A stretch of DNA of 18,881 nt from Streptococcus sp. (GCF_030825805.1 NZ_JAPJPF010000037.1:1-18881); one strand, 5' to 3'; shown: positions 6,464-14,219, counted from the stretch's first letter. Notes: generated by a model not told the origin, from the letters alone. Numbers and translations are program-made.

Positions 6464-8923
6464 TTAGTTTTCTTCTTTCTTACGAGATGGAATAAGGAAG
6501 CCAAGTCCGGTCATCACCAATCCGATAAGGGCTAAGATGGAAGCACGTTCTCCTGTTTCAGGCAAGGTTTTTTCGCTGATAGAAGAAGCAACTACTGGCT
6601 TAGCAGTTTCTTGGCGAGCTTCTGCAGGGCGAGCTCCTTCTTGACTTGGAGCAGGAAGGGTAATGGTTTGTTGGCTATGAGATAAGGTGATGGTTTCATC
6701 TTGTGCCGGTTTCTGATGGTTCGGTACAAAGATAAATGGATTTTTTCCTGTTTCAGGACTTGTTGGTTCTTCTGGTTTTGTTTCAGGTTCTACTTTTGGT
6801 TCCACATAAACAAAGCGGTATTCCCCAAATCCTTCTTGTTTAGACGGTTCAAGGTAGACGACATCTCCGTCTTTACCAACCAGATCCTTAGCTTTGTCAG
6901 CTGTCAAGAAGCGGATATCTACATCCTTGATGCTGTCTGTAAAGCGCCAGTTACCGTCTGCACTTGGGTTGATATTCTTTTCTTCCAAGATGTAGTTAAT
7001 GATAGCTTGGCGGTTTTCCAATCCAAGGAGTTGGTTCAGGCTAGCATCGCGAACGCCTGGGAATTTTCCGTTTGCCCGGTAGTTGTTGGTCACAACGATA
7101 AATTCTTGATCCGCAGCTACTTCTTTGCCTTGGTATTTCAAGTTGCGGACACGGCTAGCATCGGGGTTAACTGTTTTTCCTTCGCGGTCGTATTTATTTG
7201 GCTGGGTCACGTCAAACTCGTAGGTCACCCCGTCGATGACGTCAAAGTTGTAGGTCCGGTAGTTAGGGTTGACAAGCTGTTGAGGCTCTTTGCTAGTCGG
7301 GTCAATCGTGTTGAATTGACCAGCAGACATTTCCAACCATTCCTTGAGTTGGGCACCAGTCACCTTGAGGATGGCAGTGACGTTATCATAGAGATAAAGG
7401 TCAGCGACGTTCTTGATAGCGATTGGGCCAGCAGGGATATCTGTGTAGGCAGTAGCATCTCCACGTGTACCCGCCTTAAATGGTGCCGCAGCAGAGAGGA
7501 TTGGAAGGTTGGCTTCTGGAGTTCCTGCTAGTTCTTTCTTAGCATACCAAGTTTGTGCGTTGTTTACGATTTGGACAGATGGATCATCCTTCACAAGGGC
7601 AAAGTAGCTAGTAATTGGAGCAGAAGTAGTTCCGACTTGTTGGCGGACGTATTTGACTGTTCCTTCATGCGCTTCTTTCGCAATCTCGGTGATGCGCTCA
7701 TCGGCTACTTTTGATTTGGTGTCGATCTTGCGGATGGCAGCCTTACTTCCAACAACAGACCATTTACCATCGGTATAACGAAGATTGAGGTCGATTACTC
7801 CGAGGTGGTCGCCGTATTTTCCAGCCATGGTGACGGGTGTTCCATTGATTTTACCGTTTACACCGTCGACACCCGCATATTTTTCGTAGAAGCCAGTTCC
7901 GTTTCCACTTGGGAATTCTGCGTGTGAATGACCTGTTACAACGGCGTCAACACCTGGGAGGCTGGCAATTTGGTAGCCTTCGTTTTCTTCGCCTTTTTCA
8001 TACTTGTCATCTCCGATACCAGAGTGAGAGAGAACGAGGACGACATCTGCTCCGGCTTTGCGCATTTCTGGGATGATGGCTTGGATGGCTTCGACGGAGT
8101 CATTAACCTTGACCTTGCCTTCGAGGTTGGCCTTGTCCCAGCTGAGGATTTGTGGAGGGACGATCCCTGTTACGCCGATATTGACATCGACTGAACGACC
8201 GTTCTTGTCAGTATAGGTCTTTTTGATAATCTTATATGGGTCGTAGACAAATTCACCAGTCTTTGCATCCACAACGTTGGCATTGACGATCGGCATACCA
8301 GCGGTTGCGATGACCTTTTTAAGGTAGTCTAGTCCGTAGTTGAATTCGTGGTTTCCAAGCGTTCCTGCATCAAAGCCCAATTTTTGAAGAGCTGTATACA
8401 TCGGGTGTTGCTCACCATCTTTGATGGGATTGACGATGGCCTTGTAGGTACCAAGAGGAGTTCCTTGGATAGTATCTCCATTATCAACGAGGAGGACATT
8501 GCTGTTTTCTTTTTTCGCGTCTTCGATCAAGACAGCTGTTTTTGCTAGACCAACGTTTTGCGCTGGTTTGTTTTGATAATAGTCATAGTTGACCAAGTTG
8601 GTATGAAGGTCCGTTGTCGCAAGGATACGGACATCGACTTCTTGCCCCTCAACTGGAGTGGTCGCTTTTGCGTCACTGGCGCTATTTTGAGGTGCAGCAG
8701 GAGTCGCTTCGGTTGCTGTAGCAACGGCTTCTCCACTAGCAGTCGGAGTGTTATTGCTAGTGCTTGCTTCAGAGCTAGTAGCAGGAGTTGCGGCCTCTGT
8801 GACAGCAGTTGCCGACGAATCAGTTGCACTTGAGCTTGTCGCTTCATCTGCTTGGGCAGTCGTCGTTGCCAAGAAAGCGGCAGCAAGGCTGAATAGGGCA
8901 GCCTGTTTACGGAATGATGACAT
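6464..8923 (-). CDS. cpdB: LPXTG-anchored 2',3'-cyclic-nucleotide phosphodiesterase/3'-nucleotidase (CpdB/CdnP/SntA type)
   Basis: An 819-residue surface enzyme. The signal peptide has likely cleavage after AQA (residue 25), followed by a Ser/Thr/Ala-rich spacer to about 95. The metallophosphoesterase domain shows ATTDLH (D105, H107), NGD (D150), GNHE (N191, H192), LSHSG (H300) and GHSH (H332, H334), the two-metal site. A 5'-nucleotidase C-terminal domain covers about 420-690. The C-terminus has LPETG at 787-791, a hydrophobic segment and a KKEEN tail, so sortase should anchor it to the cell wall. The DLHTNLVNYDYY sequence and length favour the CpdB/CdnP/SntA group, known to degrade extracellular cyclic nucleotides and 3'-nucleotides, over NudP-type 5'-nucleotidases. 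The exact substrate (for example c-di-AMP) is inferred. AGGAGG lies 6 bases before the ATG. It is transcribed singly, divergently from relA. Confidence 0.9.
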   Translation of the reverse strand: MSSFRKQAALFSLAAAFLATTTAQADEATSSSATDSSATAVTEAATPATSSEASTSNNTPTASGEAVATATEATPAAPQNSASDAKATTPVEGQEVDVRILATTDLHTNLVNYDYYQNKPAQNVGLAKTAVLIEDAKKENSNVLLVDNGDTIQGTPLGTYKAIVNPIKDGEQHPMYTALQKLGFDAGTLGNHEFNYGLDYLKKVIATAGMPIVNANVVDAKTGEFVYDPYKIIKKTYTDKNGRSVDVNIGVTGIVPPQILSWDKANLEGKVKVNDSVEAIQAIIPEMRKAGADVVLVLSHSGIGDDKYEKGEENEGYQIASLPGVDAVVTGHSHAEFPSGNGTGFYEKYAGVDGVNGKINGTPVTMAGKYGDHLGVIDLNLRYTDGKWSVVGSKAAIRKIDTKSKVADERITEIAKEAHEGTVKYVRQQVGTTSAPITSYFALVKDDPSVQIVNNAQTWYAKKELAGTPEANLPILSAAAPFKAGTRGDATAYTDIPAGPIAIKNVADLYLYDNVTAILKVTGAQLKEWLEMSAGQFNTIDPTSKEPQQLVNPNYRTYNFDVIDGVTYEFDVTQPNKYDREGKTVNPDASRVRNLKYQGKEVAADQEFIVVTNNYRANGKFPGVRDASLNQLLGLENRQAIINYILEEKNINPSADGNWRFTDSIKDVDIRFLTADKAKDLVGKDGDVVYLEPSKQEGFGEYRFVYVEPKVEPETKPEEPTSPETGKNPFIFVPNHQKPAQDETITLSHSQQTITLPAPSQEGARPAEARQETAKPVVASSISEKTLPETGERASILALIGLVMTGLGFLIPSRKKEEN

Positions 8924-8955
8924 GGTTGTCCTCCTAAATAAAATGATGTCTTTCT

Positions 8956-8961
8956 ATTATA
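8956..8961 (-). promoter_or_regulatory. -10 box of cpdB
   Basis: A consensus TATAAT on the minus strand lies about 33 bases before the cpdB ATG, with an AT-rich upstream stretch (8962-9030) but no good -35 match at 17 bp. The 261-bp cpdB-relA gap otherwise holds the relA promoter and no convincing gene. Confidence 0.5.
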
Positions 8962-9128
8962 TCTTATTTTGTTCAGAATTTATTCGTTTTATTATTTTTT
9001 ATATATTACAAATTAATGAATTTTTTATAAAAAATGGAGTATTTGTATAAAAAGGGAACCTAAGTTCGGGATTTCTGGCTGATAGTGCTGGAAAGCTCCT
9101 CCAATAGCATGAAAGTCAATCGGACTAG

Positions 9129-9157
9129 TTTTCATATAGAGCTAAAAGTGATAGAAT
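9129..9157 (+). promoter_or_regulatory. Candidate relA promoter with extended -10
   Basis: TTTTCA (9129-9134, four matches to TTGACA) lies 17 bp before TAGAAT (9152-9157). TG at 9149-9150 gives an extended -10 element. Transcription should start near 9164, about 20 bases before the relA ATG, just upstream of GTGGAG. Confidence 0.55.
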
Positions 9158-9184
9158 AGAAGGCAAGAAAGTGGAGAAAACTAG

Positions 9185-11404
9185 ATGCCGAAAGAAGAAC
9201 CTTTAACAGGGGGCCAGGTTATTGCCCTTACCAAAAAATACTTGTCGGGAGAGGATGTTGCATTTGTAGAAAAAGCTCTCCTTTATGCAGTCGACTGCCA
9301 TAGTGGGCAATTCCGTAAATCAGGTGAACCCTATATCATCCACCCTATTCAAGTTGCCGGCATTTTGGCAAAATTGAAGTTGGATGCTGTGACGGTTGCT
9401 TGTGGTTTTTTGCACGACGTTGTCGAGGATACAAACGCGACCCTAGATGATCTAGAACGTGAATTTGGGCACGATGTCCGAGTGATTGTTGATGGAGTGA
9501 CCAAGCTCGGGAAGGTCAAATACAAGTCCCATGAAGAGCAGCTGGCAGAGAACCACCGCAAGATGCTCATGGCCATGTCTCAGGATATCCGTGTCATCTT
9601 GGTCAAGCTAGCAGACCGCTTGCACAACATGCGGACTTTGAAGCATTTACGCAAGGACAAGCAAGAACGGATTTCCCAGGAGACCATGGAAATCTATGCG
9701 CCGCTAGCCCACCGTCTCGGGATTTCCAGCGTCAAGTGGGAATTGGAAGATCTATCCTTCCGTTATCTGAATGAAGTCGAGTTCTATAAAATTTCCCATA
9801 TGATGAAGGAGAAGCGTCGCGAGCGGGAAGCCTTGGTAGAAGAAGTTGTCCAAAAGATCGAGTCCTATGCGGCAGAACGCCACCTCTATGGGAAAATCTA
9901 TGGTCGTCCTAAGCATATCTACTCCATCTACCGCAAGATGCAGGATAAGAAGAAGCGCTTTGATGAAATCTATGATTTGATTGCCATTCGCTGTATCCTA
10001 GAATCACCAAGTGACGTCTATGCCATGCTGGGCTATATCCACGAGTTGTGGAAGCCTATGCCAGGCCGTTTCAAGGACTACATCGCCAATCGCAAGGCCA
10101 ATGGTTACCAGTCCATCCATACCACTGTTTACGGACCAAAAGGTCCCATCGAGTTCCAGATCCGTACCAAGGAAATGCACGAGGTTGCTGAGTACGGGGT
10201 TGCGGCACACTGGGCTTATAAGAAAGGAATCAAGGGCCAAGTCAATAGCAAAGAATCGGCTATTGGGATGAACTGGATCAAGGAGATGATGGAACTCCAA
10301 GATCAGGCGGATGATGCCAAAGAATTTGTAGATACGGTCAAAGAAAACTATCTAGCCGAAGAGATTTATGTCTTTACCCCAGATGGAGCGGTTCGTTCTC
10401 TTCCAAAGGATTCTGGACCGATTGACTTTGCCTATGAGATTCATACCAAGATCGGGGAAAAAGCGACTGGTGCCAAGGTTAATGGCCGTATGGTTCCTTT
10501 GACTACCAAGCTGAAAACGGGTGACCAGGTTGAAATCATCACCAATCCAAATTCATTTGGACCAAGTCGTGACTGGCTCAATATCGTCAAGACCAGCAAG
10601 GCCCGCAATAAGATCCGCCAATTCTTTAAGAACCAAGACAAGGAACTCTCGATCAACCGTGGACGAGAGTTGCTCATGGCCCAATTCCATGAGCATGATA
10701 TGATTGCCAACAAGTTCATGGATAAGAAGCACATGGACAAGGTCTTGCAAAAGACCAGCTACAAGACCGAAGAGGCCTTGTTTGCGGCCATCGGTTTTGG
10801 AGAAATCGGAGCCATCTCTGTCTTTAATCGTTTGACGGAGGAAGAGCGCCGCGAAGAGGAAAAAGCCAAGGCGCGTGCGGAAGCCGAAGAGCTGGTCAAA
10901 GGTGGCGAAGTCAAGGTTGAAAATAAAAAAGACACCCTCAAGGTCCGCCATGAAGGTGGTGTGGTCATCCAAGGAGCTTCTGGTCTCTTGATCCGGATTG
11001 CCAAGTGTTGCAATCCTGTGCCAGGAGATACAATTGTCGGCTACATTACCAAAGGACGTGGGGTTGCTATTCACCGTCAAGATTGTATGAACCTGCGGGC
11101 CCAAGACAACTACGAGCAACGTTTGATTGATGTCGAGTGGGAAGACAATAACACGACCAAGGACTACATCGCCCATATCGATATTTACGGCCTCAACCGT
11201 GCAGGCCTCCTCAACGATGTCCTTCAAGTCCTCTCCAACACGGCTAAGATGATCTCAACTGTCAATGCCCAACCAACCAAAGATATGAAATTTGCCAATA
11301 TCCACATTTCCTTCGGGATTCCAAACCTGTCTATGTTGACAACGGTTGTGGATAAGATTAAGAGTGTGCCGGAGGTGTACTCTGTTAAGCGTACCAACGG
11401 CTAG
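9185..11404 (+). CDS. relA: Bifunctional (p)ppGpp synthetase/hydrolase Rel
   Basis: A 739-residue long RSH enzyme that makes and degrades (p)ppGpp in the stringent response. The hydrolase (HD) domain has R44, H53, H77-D78, D144 and N148 at the same numbers as the S. dysgalactiae enzyme, so hydrolysis should be active. The synthetase domain (about 235-345) has GRPKHIYSIYRKM with R241, D264, the NGYQSIHTT loop with Y308, and E323. Then come TGS (about 392-453), a helical segment with a charged stretch at 551-585, a zinc-finger region with CC at 608-609, H630 and C634, and a C-terminal ACT domain (about 661-737). The start is supported by GTGGAG 8 bases upstream. Only 2 bases after the stop begins a hairpin element that separates it from dtd, its usual partner. 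Confidence 0.97.
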   Translation: MPKEEPLTGGQVIALTKKYLSGEDVAFVEKALLYAVDCHSGQFRKSGEPYIIHPIQVAGILAKLKLDAVTVACGFLHDVVEDTNATLDDLEREFGHDVRVIVDGVTKLGKVKYKSHEEQLAENHRKMLMAMSQDIRVILVKLADRLHNMRTLKHLRKDKQERISQETMEIYAPLAHRLGISSVKWELEDLSFRYLNEVEFYKISHMMKEKRREREALVEEVVQKIESYAAERHLYGKIYGRPKHIYSIYRKMQDKKKRFDEIYDLIAIRCILESPSDVYAMLGYIHELWKPMPGRFKDYIANRKANGYQSIHTTVYGPKGPIEFQIRTKEMHEVAEYGVAAHWAYKKGIKGQVNSKESAIGMNWIKEMMELQDQADDAKEFVDTVKENYLAEEIYVFTPDGAVRSLPKDSGPIDFAYEIHTKIGEKATGAKVNGRMVPLTTKLKTGDQVEIITNPNSFGPSRDWLNIVKTSKARNKIRQFFKNQDKELSINRGRELLMAQFHEHDMIANKFMDKKHMDKVLQKTSYKTEEALFAAIGFGEIGAISVFNRLTEEERREEEKAKARAEAEELVKGGEVKVENKKDTLKVRHEGGVVIQGASGLLIRIAKCCNPVPGDTIVGYITKGRGVAIHRQDCMNLRAQDNYEQRLIDVEWEDNNTTKDYIAHIDIYGLNRAGLLNDVLQVLSNTAKMISTVNAQPTKDMKFANIHISFGIPNLSMLTTVVDKIKSVPEVYSVKRTNG

Positions 11405-11406
11405 TC

Positions 11407-11504
11407 GGCTGCTCAGTTATCTTTTATTGCTTCGTTAGCTCGCCTCGCCGTACTCCAGTACTGTCTTCGTCTCGCTGCCTTGCCCTAAAAGCAACTGAAC
11501 AGCC
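11407..11504. repeat. 98-bp inverted-repeat element between relA and dtd (BOX-like)
   Basis: The left arm at 11407-11426 (GGCTGCTCAGTT...TTTTA) is complementary to the right arm at 11486-11504 (TAAAAGCAACTGAACAGCC) with few mismatches. Inside is a smaller hairpin GTACTCCAGTAC (11450-11461) in a segment rich in CGCC, TTCG and CTCGC. The inner sequence faintly recalls the pneumococcal BOX core (ACGGCAAGGCGAAGC read on the other strand). The exit side on the plus strand is followed by TTTGGTTTT, so it may also terminate relA transcripts. No copy exists elsewhere in the window. Confidence 0.6.
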
Positions 11505-11607
11505 TTTGGTTTTCGGATAGTCTGCCTGCTTTTCATCGCCTTGTTTGAAGTCGATGTTCTTTGAAGCTTAGTGGTGAGCCCAATAGATTGTATAATAGGA
11601 TAATAAG

Positions 11608-12051
11608 ATGAAATTAGTAATTCAACGGGTCAAAAGGGCCTCGGTTTCTATTGATGGTCAAGTTTATAGTCAGATTCAAGAAGGACTTCTTCTCTTGGTG
11701 GGAGTGGGTCCGGATGATGACCAAAAGGACCTGGAATACGCAGTACGAAAGGTCACGCAAATGCGAATTTTCTCGGATGAAGAAGGGAAGATGAACTTAT
11801 CTGTTAAGGATATTCAAGGAGAAATCCTCTCGATTTCTCAATTTACCCTCTTTGCCCAGACAAAAAAAGGCAATCGTCCAGCCTTTATTGGGGCAGCCAA
11901 TCCAGAGATGGCTAGCCAGCTCTATGATGATTTTAATGATTTGTTAGAAAAGGAAGTCCCTGTCAAACGAGGGGTCTTCGCTGCAGATATGGCAATTGAA
12001 CTCATCAATGATGGCCCAGTGACCATCATCCTCGATACGAAAAATCCATAA
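11608..12051 (+). CDS. dtd: D-aminoacyl-tRNA deacylase
   Basis: A 147-residue DTD-family enzyme that removes D-amino acids, and glycine mischarged on tRNA-Ala, from tRNAs. The N-terminus [17 protein letters not shown] is typical. The [17 protein letters not shown] segment at about 77-93 and the NDGPVTIIL segment near the C-terminus (about 134-142) are the two active-site motifs, the latter carrying the Gly-Pro dipeptide used for chiral rejection. Length is normal. AGGA at 11597-11600 is 7 bases before the ATG. relA lies 203 bp upstream; these genes are often close neighbours, and here an inverted-repeat element lies between them. Confidence 0.95.
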   Translation: MKLVIQRVKRASVSIDGQVYSQIQEGLLLLVGVGPDDDQKDLEYAVRKVTQMRIFSDEEGKMNLSVKDIQGEILSISQFTLFAQTKKGNRPAFIGAANPEMASQLYDDFNDLLEKEVPVKRGVFAADMAIELINDGPVTIILDTKNP

Positions 12052-12053
12052 AA

Positions 12054-12082
12054 AAACAAGCCCTTGATTAAAAGGCATGTTT
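12054..12082. terminator. Imperfect terminator-like hairpin just after dtd
   Basis: AAACAAGCCCTT (12054-12065) pairs with AAAGGCATGTTT (12071-12082) apart from two mismatches, with loop GATTA. It has no T-run beyond the arm, so it may be a degraded terminator. It resembles the intact terminator at 12333-12357. Confidence 0.5.
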
Positions 12083-12170
12083 GAATGTAGACAAATTACT
12101 TTTTACTTAGGATAGCTGGATAATTTTTCAAAAAAATTCTTATATTACTCTGGATTGTCAAAGTAAATCC

Positions 12171-12308
12171 GAAACTTTCCGCTGTGAGAAAAATGCTTGA
12201 AACATTGTTGTTTCAAGCATTCGGGAGTTTTGAAACCTTAGGTTCAAAACTAAGTCATGGAACTTCGTAGAAGTTCGCTGACGTCCGTACTCACCTAAGG
12301 AAAGTTTC
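12171..12308. repeat. Multi-branched inverted-repeat element between dtd and fimR
   Basis: The outer stem is GAAACTTTCC (12171-12180) with GGAAAGTTTC (12299-12308), perfect over 10 bp. It continues inward as GTGAG (12184-12188) with CTCAC (12290-12294). Inside sit three hairpins: AATGCTTGAAAC/GTTTCAAGCATT (12192-12221, 12-bp perfect stem), GTTTTGAA-CC/GGTTCAAAAC (12227-12250) and GAACTTC/GAAGTTC (12260-12276). This gives a four-branch fold on either strand. A 17-base piece of the right end recurs at 14203-14219. It may be a BOX-like mobile repeat or a structured RNA; there is no open frame of note. Confidence 0.65.
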
Positions 12309-12332
12309 TAGGAATACTATTTCTTCAATCTG

Positions 12333-12361
12333 ACATGCCCTTTATCAAAGGGCATGTTTTT
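12333..12361 (+). terminator. Terminator at the dtd/fimR convergence
   Basis: ACATGCCCTTT (12333-12343) and AAAGGGCATGT (12347-12357) form a perfect 11-bp stem followed by a run of T to 12361 on the plus strand. The fimR stop codon lies in the loop. No T-run follows on the minus strand, so it mainly ends rightward transcripts coming from dtd. Confidence 0.8.
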
Positions 12362-12998
12362 CTATGTAAAGTTGTTGGGCAATCAGATGATTGATTTGGA
12401 TGTCTTGGTCTTTGATCTGGAGATGATAGAGGCCGGTGTAATCATCATAGCCTTTGAAGAGAATGACATCTCCAATGGTCAGCTGGATCTGGTCTAAAAA
12501 ATTCAGCAATTCAAAGCTATCCTGGACTCTTCGCAAACGATAGGTTCCCGGTTCGCTGACATCACTCAAACGGTCCTGGTAAGCCTCGATGAGAATTTTT
12601 CCTTTGGGTGGAATGGTTCCTCCATGGGGGCAGGTTTTGGGAGTGTCTAACATCTGGTCAAGTTTATCGATAAAGCGGTCGGAGACAGTATGTTCGAGCA
12701 CTTCAGCCTCTTCATGGACTTCTTCAGTCGTATAGCCCAGTTTTTTGAGCAAGAACACTTCAATCAAGCGGTGCTTGCGAAAGAGATCGGAAACCGTTTG
12801 GAGGCCGAGCTTGGTTAGCAGATAGCCGTGGGTCTTGTCCTTGATGAGGAGATTCTCCGAGATCATGCGTTTGACCATCTCAGTCACGGCTGGAGGCGAA
12901 ACCTGCATCCGGGCCGCAATCTCTTTGTTACTAATTTTTTCATGTTGCGTGCCGATTTCATAGATGCACTTGAGGTAATCTTCTTTATTTGGTGTCAT
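12345..12998 (-). CDS. fimR: Manganese-responsive DtxR/MntR-family repressor (ScaR/SloR/FimR type)
   Basis: A 217-residue metalloregulator. The N-terminal winged helix (about 1-70) has the recognition segment VSPPAVTEMVKRM. The dimerisation and metal domain (about 71-140) contains D7, E80, E99, E102, H103, C123 and H125, and D160 lies beyond it. These match the two metal sites described for S. gordonii ScaR at identical numbers. A C-terminal FeoA/SH3-like domain fills about 145-217. It should bind Mn2+ and repress the fim transport operon, as ScaR, SloR and PsaR do. AGAGGA is 4 bases before the ATG, and a TATACT -10 box is at 13025-13030. The upstream gap shows no obvious copy of the fim operator, so self-repression is not apparent. 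The gene is also called scaR, sloR, psaR or mntR in relatives. Confidence 0.92.
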   Translation of the reverse strand: MTPNKEDYLKCIYEIGTQHEKISNKEIAARMQVSPPAVTEMVKRMISENLLIKDKTHGYLLTKLGLQTVSDLFRKHRLIEVFLLKKLGYTTEEVHEEAEVLEHTVSDRFIDKLDQMLDTPKTCPHGGTIPPKGKILIEAYQDRLSDVSEPGTYRLRRVQDSFELLNFLDQIQLTIGDVILFKGYDDYTGLYHLQIKDQDIQINHLIAQQLYIEKHAL

Positions 12999-13069
12999 AG
13001 GGTCCTCTTTTCTTCGCTTCTTCTAGTATATCAAAAAAAGCGCGAAATGGCTTGGCCAGTGGATAGGAA

Positions 13070-13098
13070 TTGTCTGGGAGGGAGAAAGATGATAGTAT
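13070..13098 (+). promoter_or_regulatory. Promoter of the DUF3114-like gene
   Basis: TTGTCT (13070-13075) lies exactly 17 bp before TAGTAT (13093-13098), and TG at 13090-13091 makes an extended -10. The ribosome binding site AAAGGAGGG follows about 27 bases later. Confidence 0.6.
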
Positions 13099-13138
13099 AG
13101 AAGCATAAACCGAGAACAATATGGAAAGGAGGGTGCAA

Positions 13139-14164
13139 ATGCAGCGACAGGAATTGGAAAAACTGGGCTGGACGACCAGAGGTCTCAGCTACTTAGAAAA
13201 ACAACTGCAGTCTTGCGAAGATGAAGCAACAAGGCAAGACTCTTACCGCTCTGTCTTCGTCTTTGCCAGTCCTCTTTTCCAAGAGATGTGGCAGAGAGAA
13301 CTGCAAGGGTTGACGGAAGGCCGTGCCCAGGCCCTCTTAAGAGGGGTCATGCACCTCTGTCTCATGCCACGGGATTTATCGGGAACCTGTGAGGAGACTG
13401 CCTTCTTACTGAAGCGGTTCTGGCCAGATTGCCCGCCTCATTCGTCTTTTTGGTCCTCTTTTTCAAGAGTGGTTCAAGTAGCATTTGCTCAGGATCCATT
13501 AGCCAGCAAAGCAGGAGATCAGCTCTTAAAACGACAGGTTCACCAGTTTCGCTATCTGCTCTCTGCCTACCAGGCCCAGTGGATTCGGGAGCATTATGCC
13601 AGAGCGGGGCAGACTGATGAAGAGGCGCTACAAGCTTACTTGCAGGAGACAAAAGGGATCAAAATCGATGCTTATGCAGCAGCTCGTCTCCATAATAAGG
13701 TCTATGTGGATCAAGATGGCCAACTTGCTTTCCCATCTCGTGCTCAGGCCCAGTTGAATTTTAAGGTATTGCTCAACTTTCATACAGAGTATATCCTGGA
13801 TCAGGGTGGCCAGTTTCTCAACGAAGTGGATCCGTATCAGATTTCTGAAAATGGCATTGTCAATGGAGCCAGTTTCAACTATGGCTTAGCCAAAGGCCAT
13901 ACCCATAAGGACTTGGATATCGATCCCGTTAAACCGTGGGATCCAGCTTTTCGCAAGAAGGTTCTCTATCAGCAAGGTGTTCGCTATCTAGCTCCGAAGA
14001 ATGATCGCAGTATTGAAGGCTACTGGAGTCGGAAGGGAACCTTTGCACAAGGAGGCAAGAGCTATAAGCAACAAGTAGCAAAGCGCGTGCGGAGTTTCCT
14101 CAGAGGCATCCCACGCTTACGCTGGCGACTTTTACTCAAGAATGGGCTCCATCGGATTTTATAG
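13139..14164 (+). CDS. Uncharacterised DUF3114-like protein
   Basis: A 341-residue protein of unknown function. The middle and C-terminal part (about 145-300) resembles the streptococcal DUF3114 family as I remember it: a Tyr/Gln-rich helical segment (RYLLSAYQAQWIREHY), then AAARLHNKV, a FHTEYILD strand, LNEVDP, NGVVNGASFNYG-like sequence (here NGIVNGASFNYG) and DLDIDPVKPWDPAFRKK. It has no signal peptide and no membrane segment. The C-terminus is strongly basic (KRVRSFLRGIPRLRWRLLLK). The frame also opens at ATG 13121, but AAAGGAGGG at 13125-13133 lies inside that extension and 5 bases before ATG 13139, so 13139 is the better start. It is divergent from fimR and convergent with tpx. The family assignment is from memory and is moderate. 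Confidence 0.75.
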   Translation: MQRQELEKLGWTTRGLSYLEKQLQSCEDEATRQDSYRSVFVFASPLFQEMWQRELQGLTEGRAQALLRGVMHLCLMPRDLSGTCEETAFLLKRFWPDCPPHSSFWSSFSRVVQVAFAQDPLASKAGDQLLKRQVHQFRYLLSAYQAQWIREHYARAGQTDEEALQAYLQETKGIKIDAYAAARLHNKVYVDQDGQLAFPSRAQAQLNFKVLLNFHTEYILDQGGQFLNEVDPYQISENGIVNGASFNYGLAKGHTHKDLDIDPVKPWDPAFRKKVLYQQGVRYLAPKNDRSIEGYWSRKGTFAQGGKSYKQQVAKRVRSFLRGIPRLRWRLLLKNGLHRIL

Positions 14165-14202
14165 TAGTCCTCTTTCGGATTGAAGAAAAAGGCCTCTTAG
14201 AA

Positions 14203-14219
14203 ACTCACCTAAGGAAAGT
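14203..14219. repeat. Fragment of the dtd-fimR element
   Basis: ACTCACCTAAGGAAAGT is identical to 12289-12305, the right end of the multi-branched element, and the next four bases match at three positions (TTCT against CTCT). It lies between the DUF3114-like stop and the shared terminator. No matching left arm is present, so it looks like a truncated copy. Confidence 0.6.

Noticed and set aside
6701..7531. 276-codon plus-strand open frame inside cpdB
   Set aside because: It lies fully antisense to a clearly conserved enzyme, has a Cys/Trp/Phe-rich composition, and has no ribosome binding site; it is a shadow of the real frame.
10553..11227. 224-codon minus-strand open frame inside relA
   Set aside because: Antisense to the conserved TGS-to-ACT part of Rel, with no ribosome binding site and no domain features.
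11591..11596. Perfect TATAAT before dtd as a promoter
   Set aside because: Transcription would start only about 4 bases before the ATG and after the AGGA ribosome binding site, and there is no -35 box at 17 bp.
12052..12344. tRNA gene or CRISPR array in the hairpin-rich dtd-fimR gap
   Set aside because: There is no acceptor/T-loop consensus, no CCA end and no regularly spaced direct repeats; the hairpins differ in sequence and size.
13121..13138. Upstream ATG of the DUF3114-like gene
   Set aside because: The strong AAAGGAGGG ribosome binding site lies inside this extension and is correctly spaced for the ATG at 13139.
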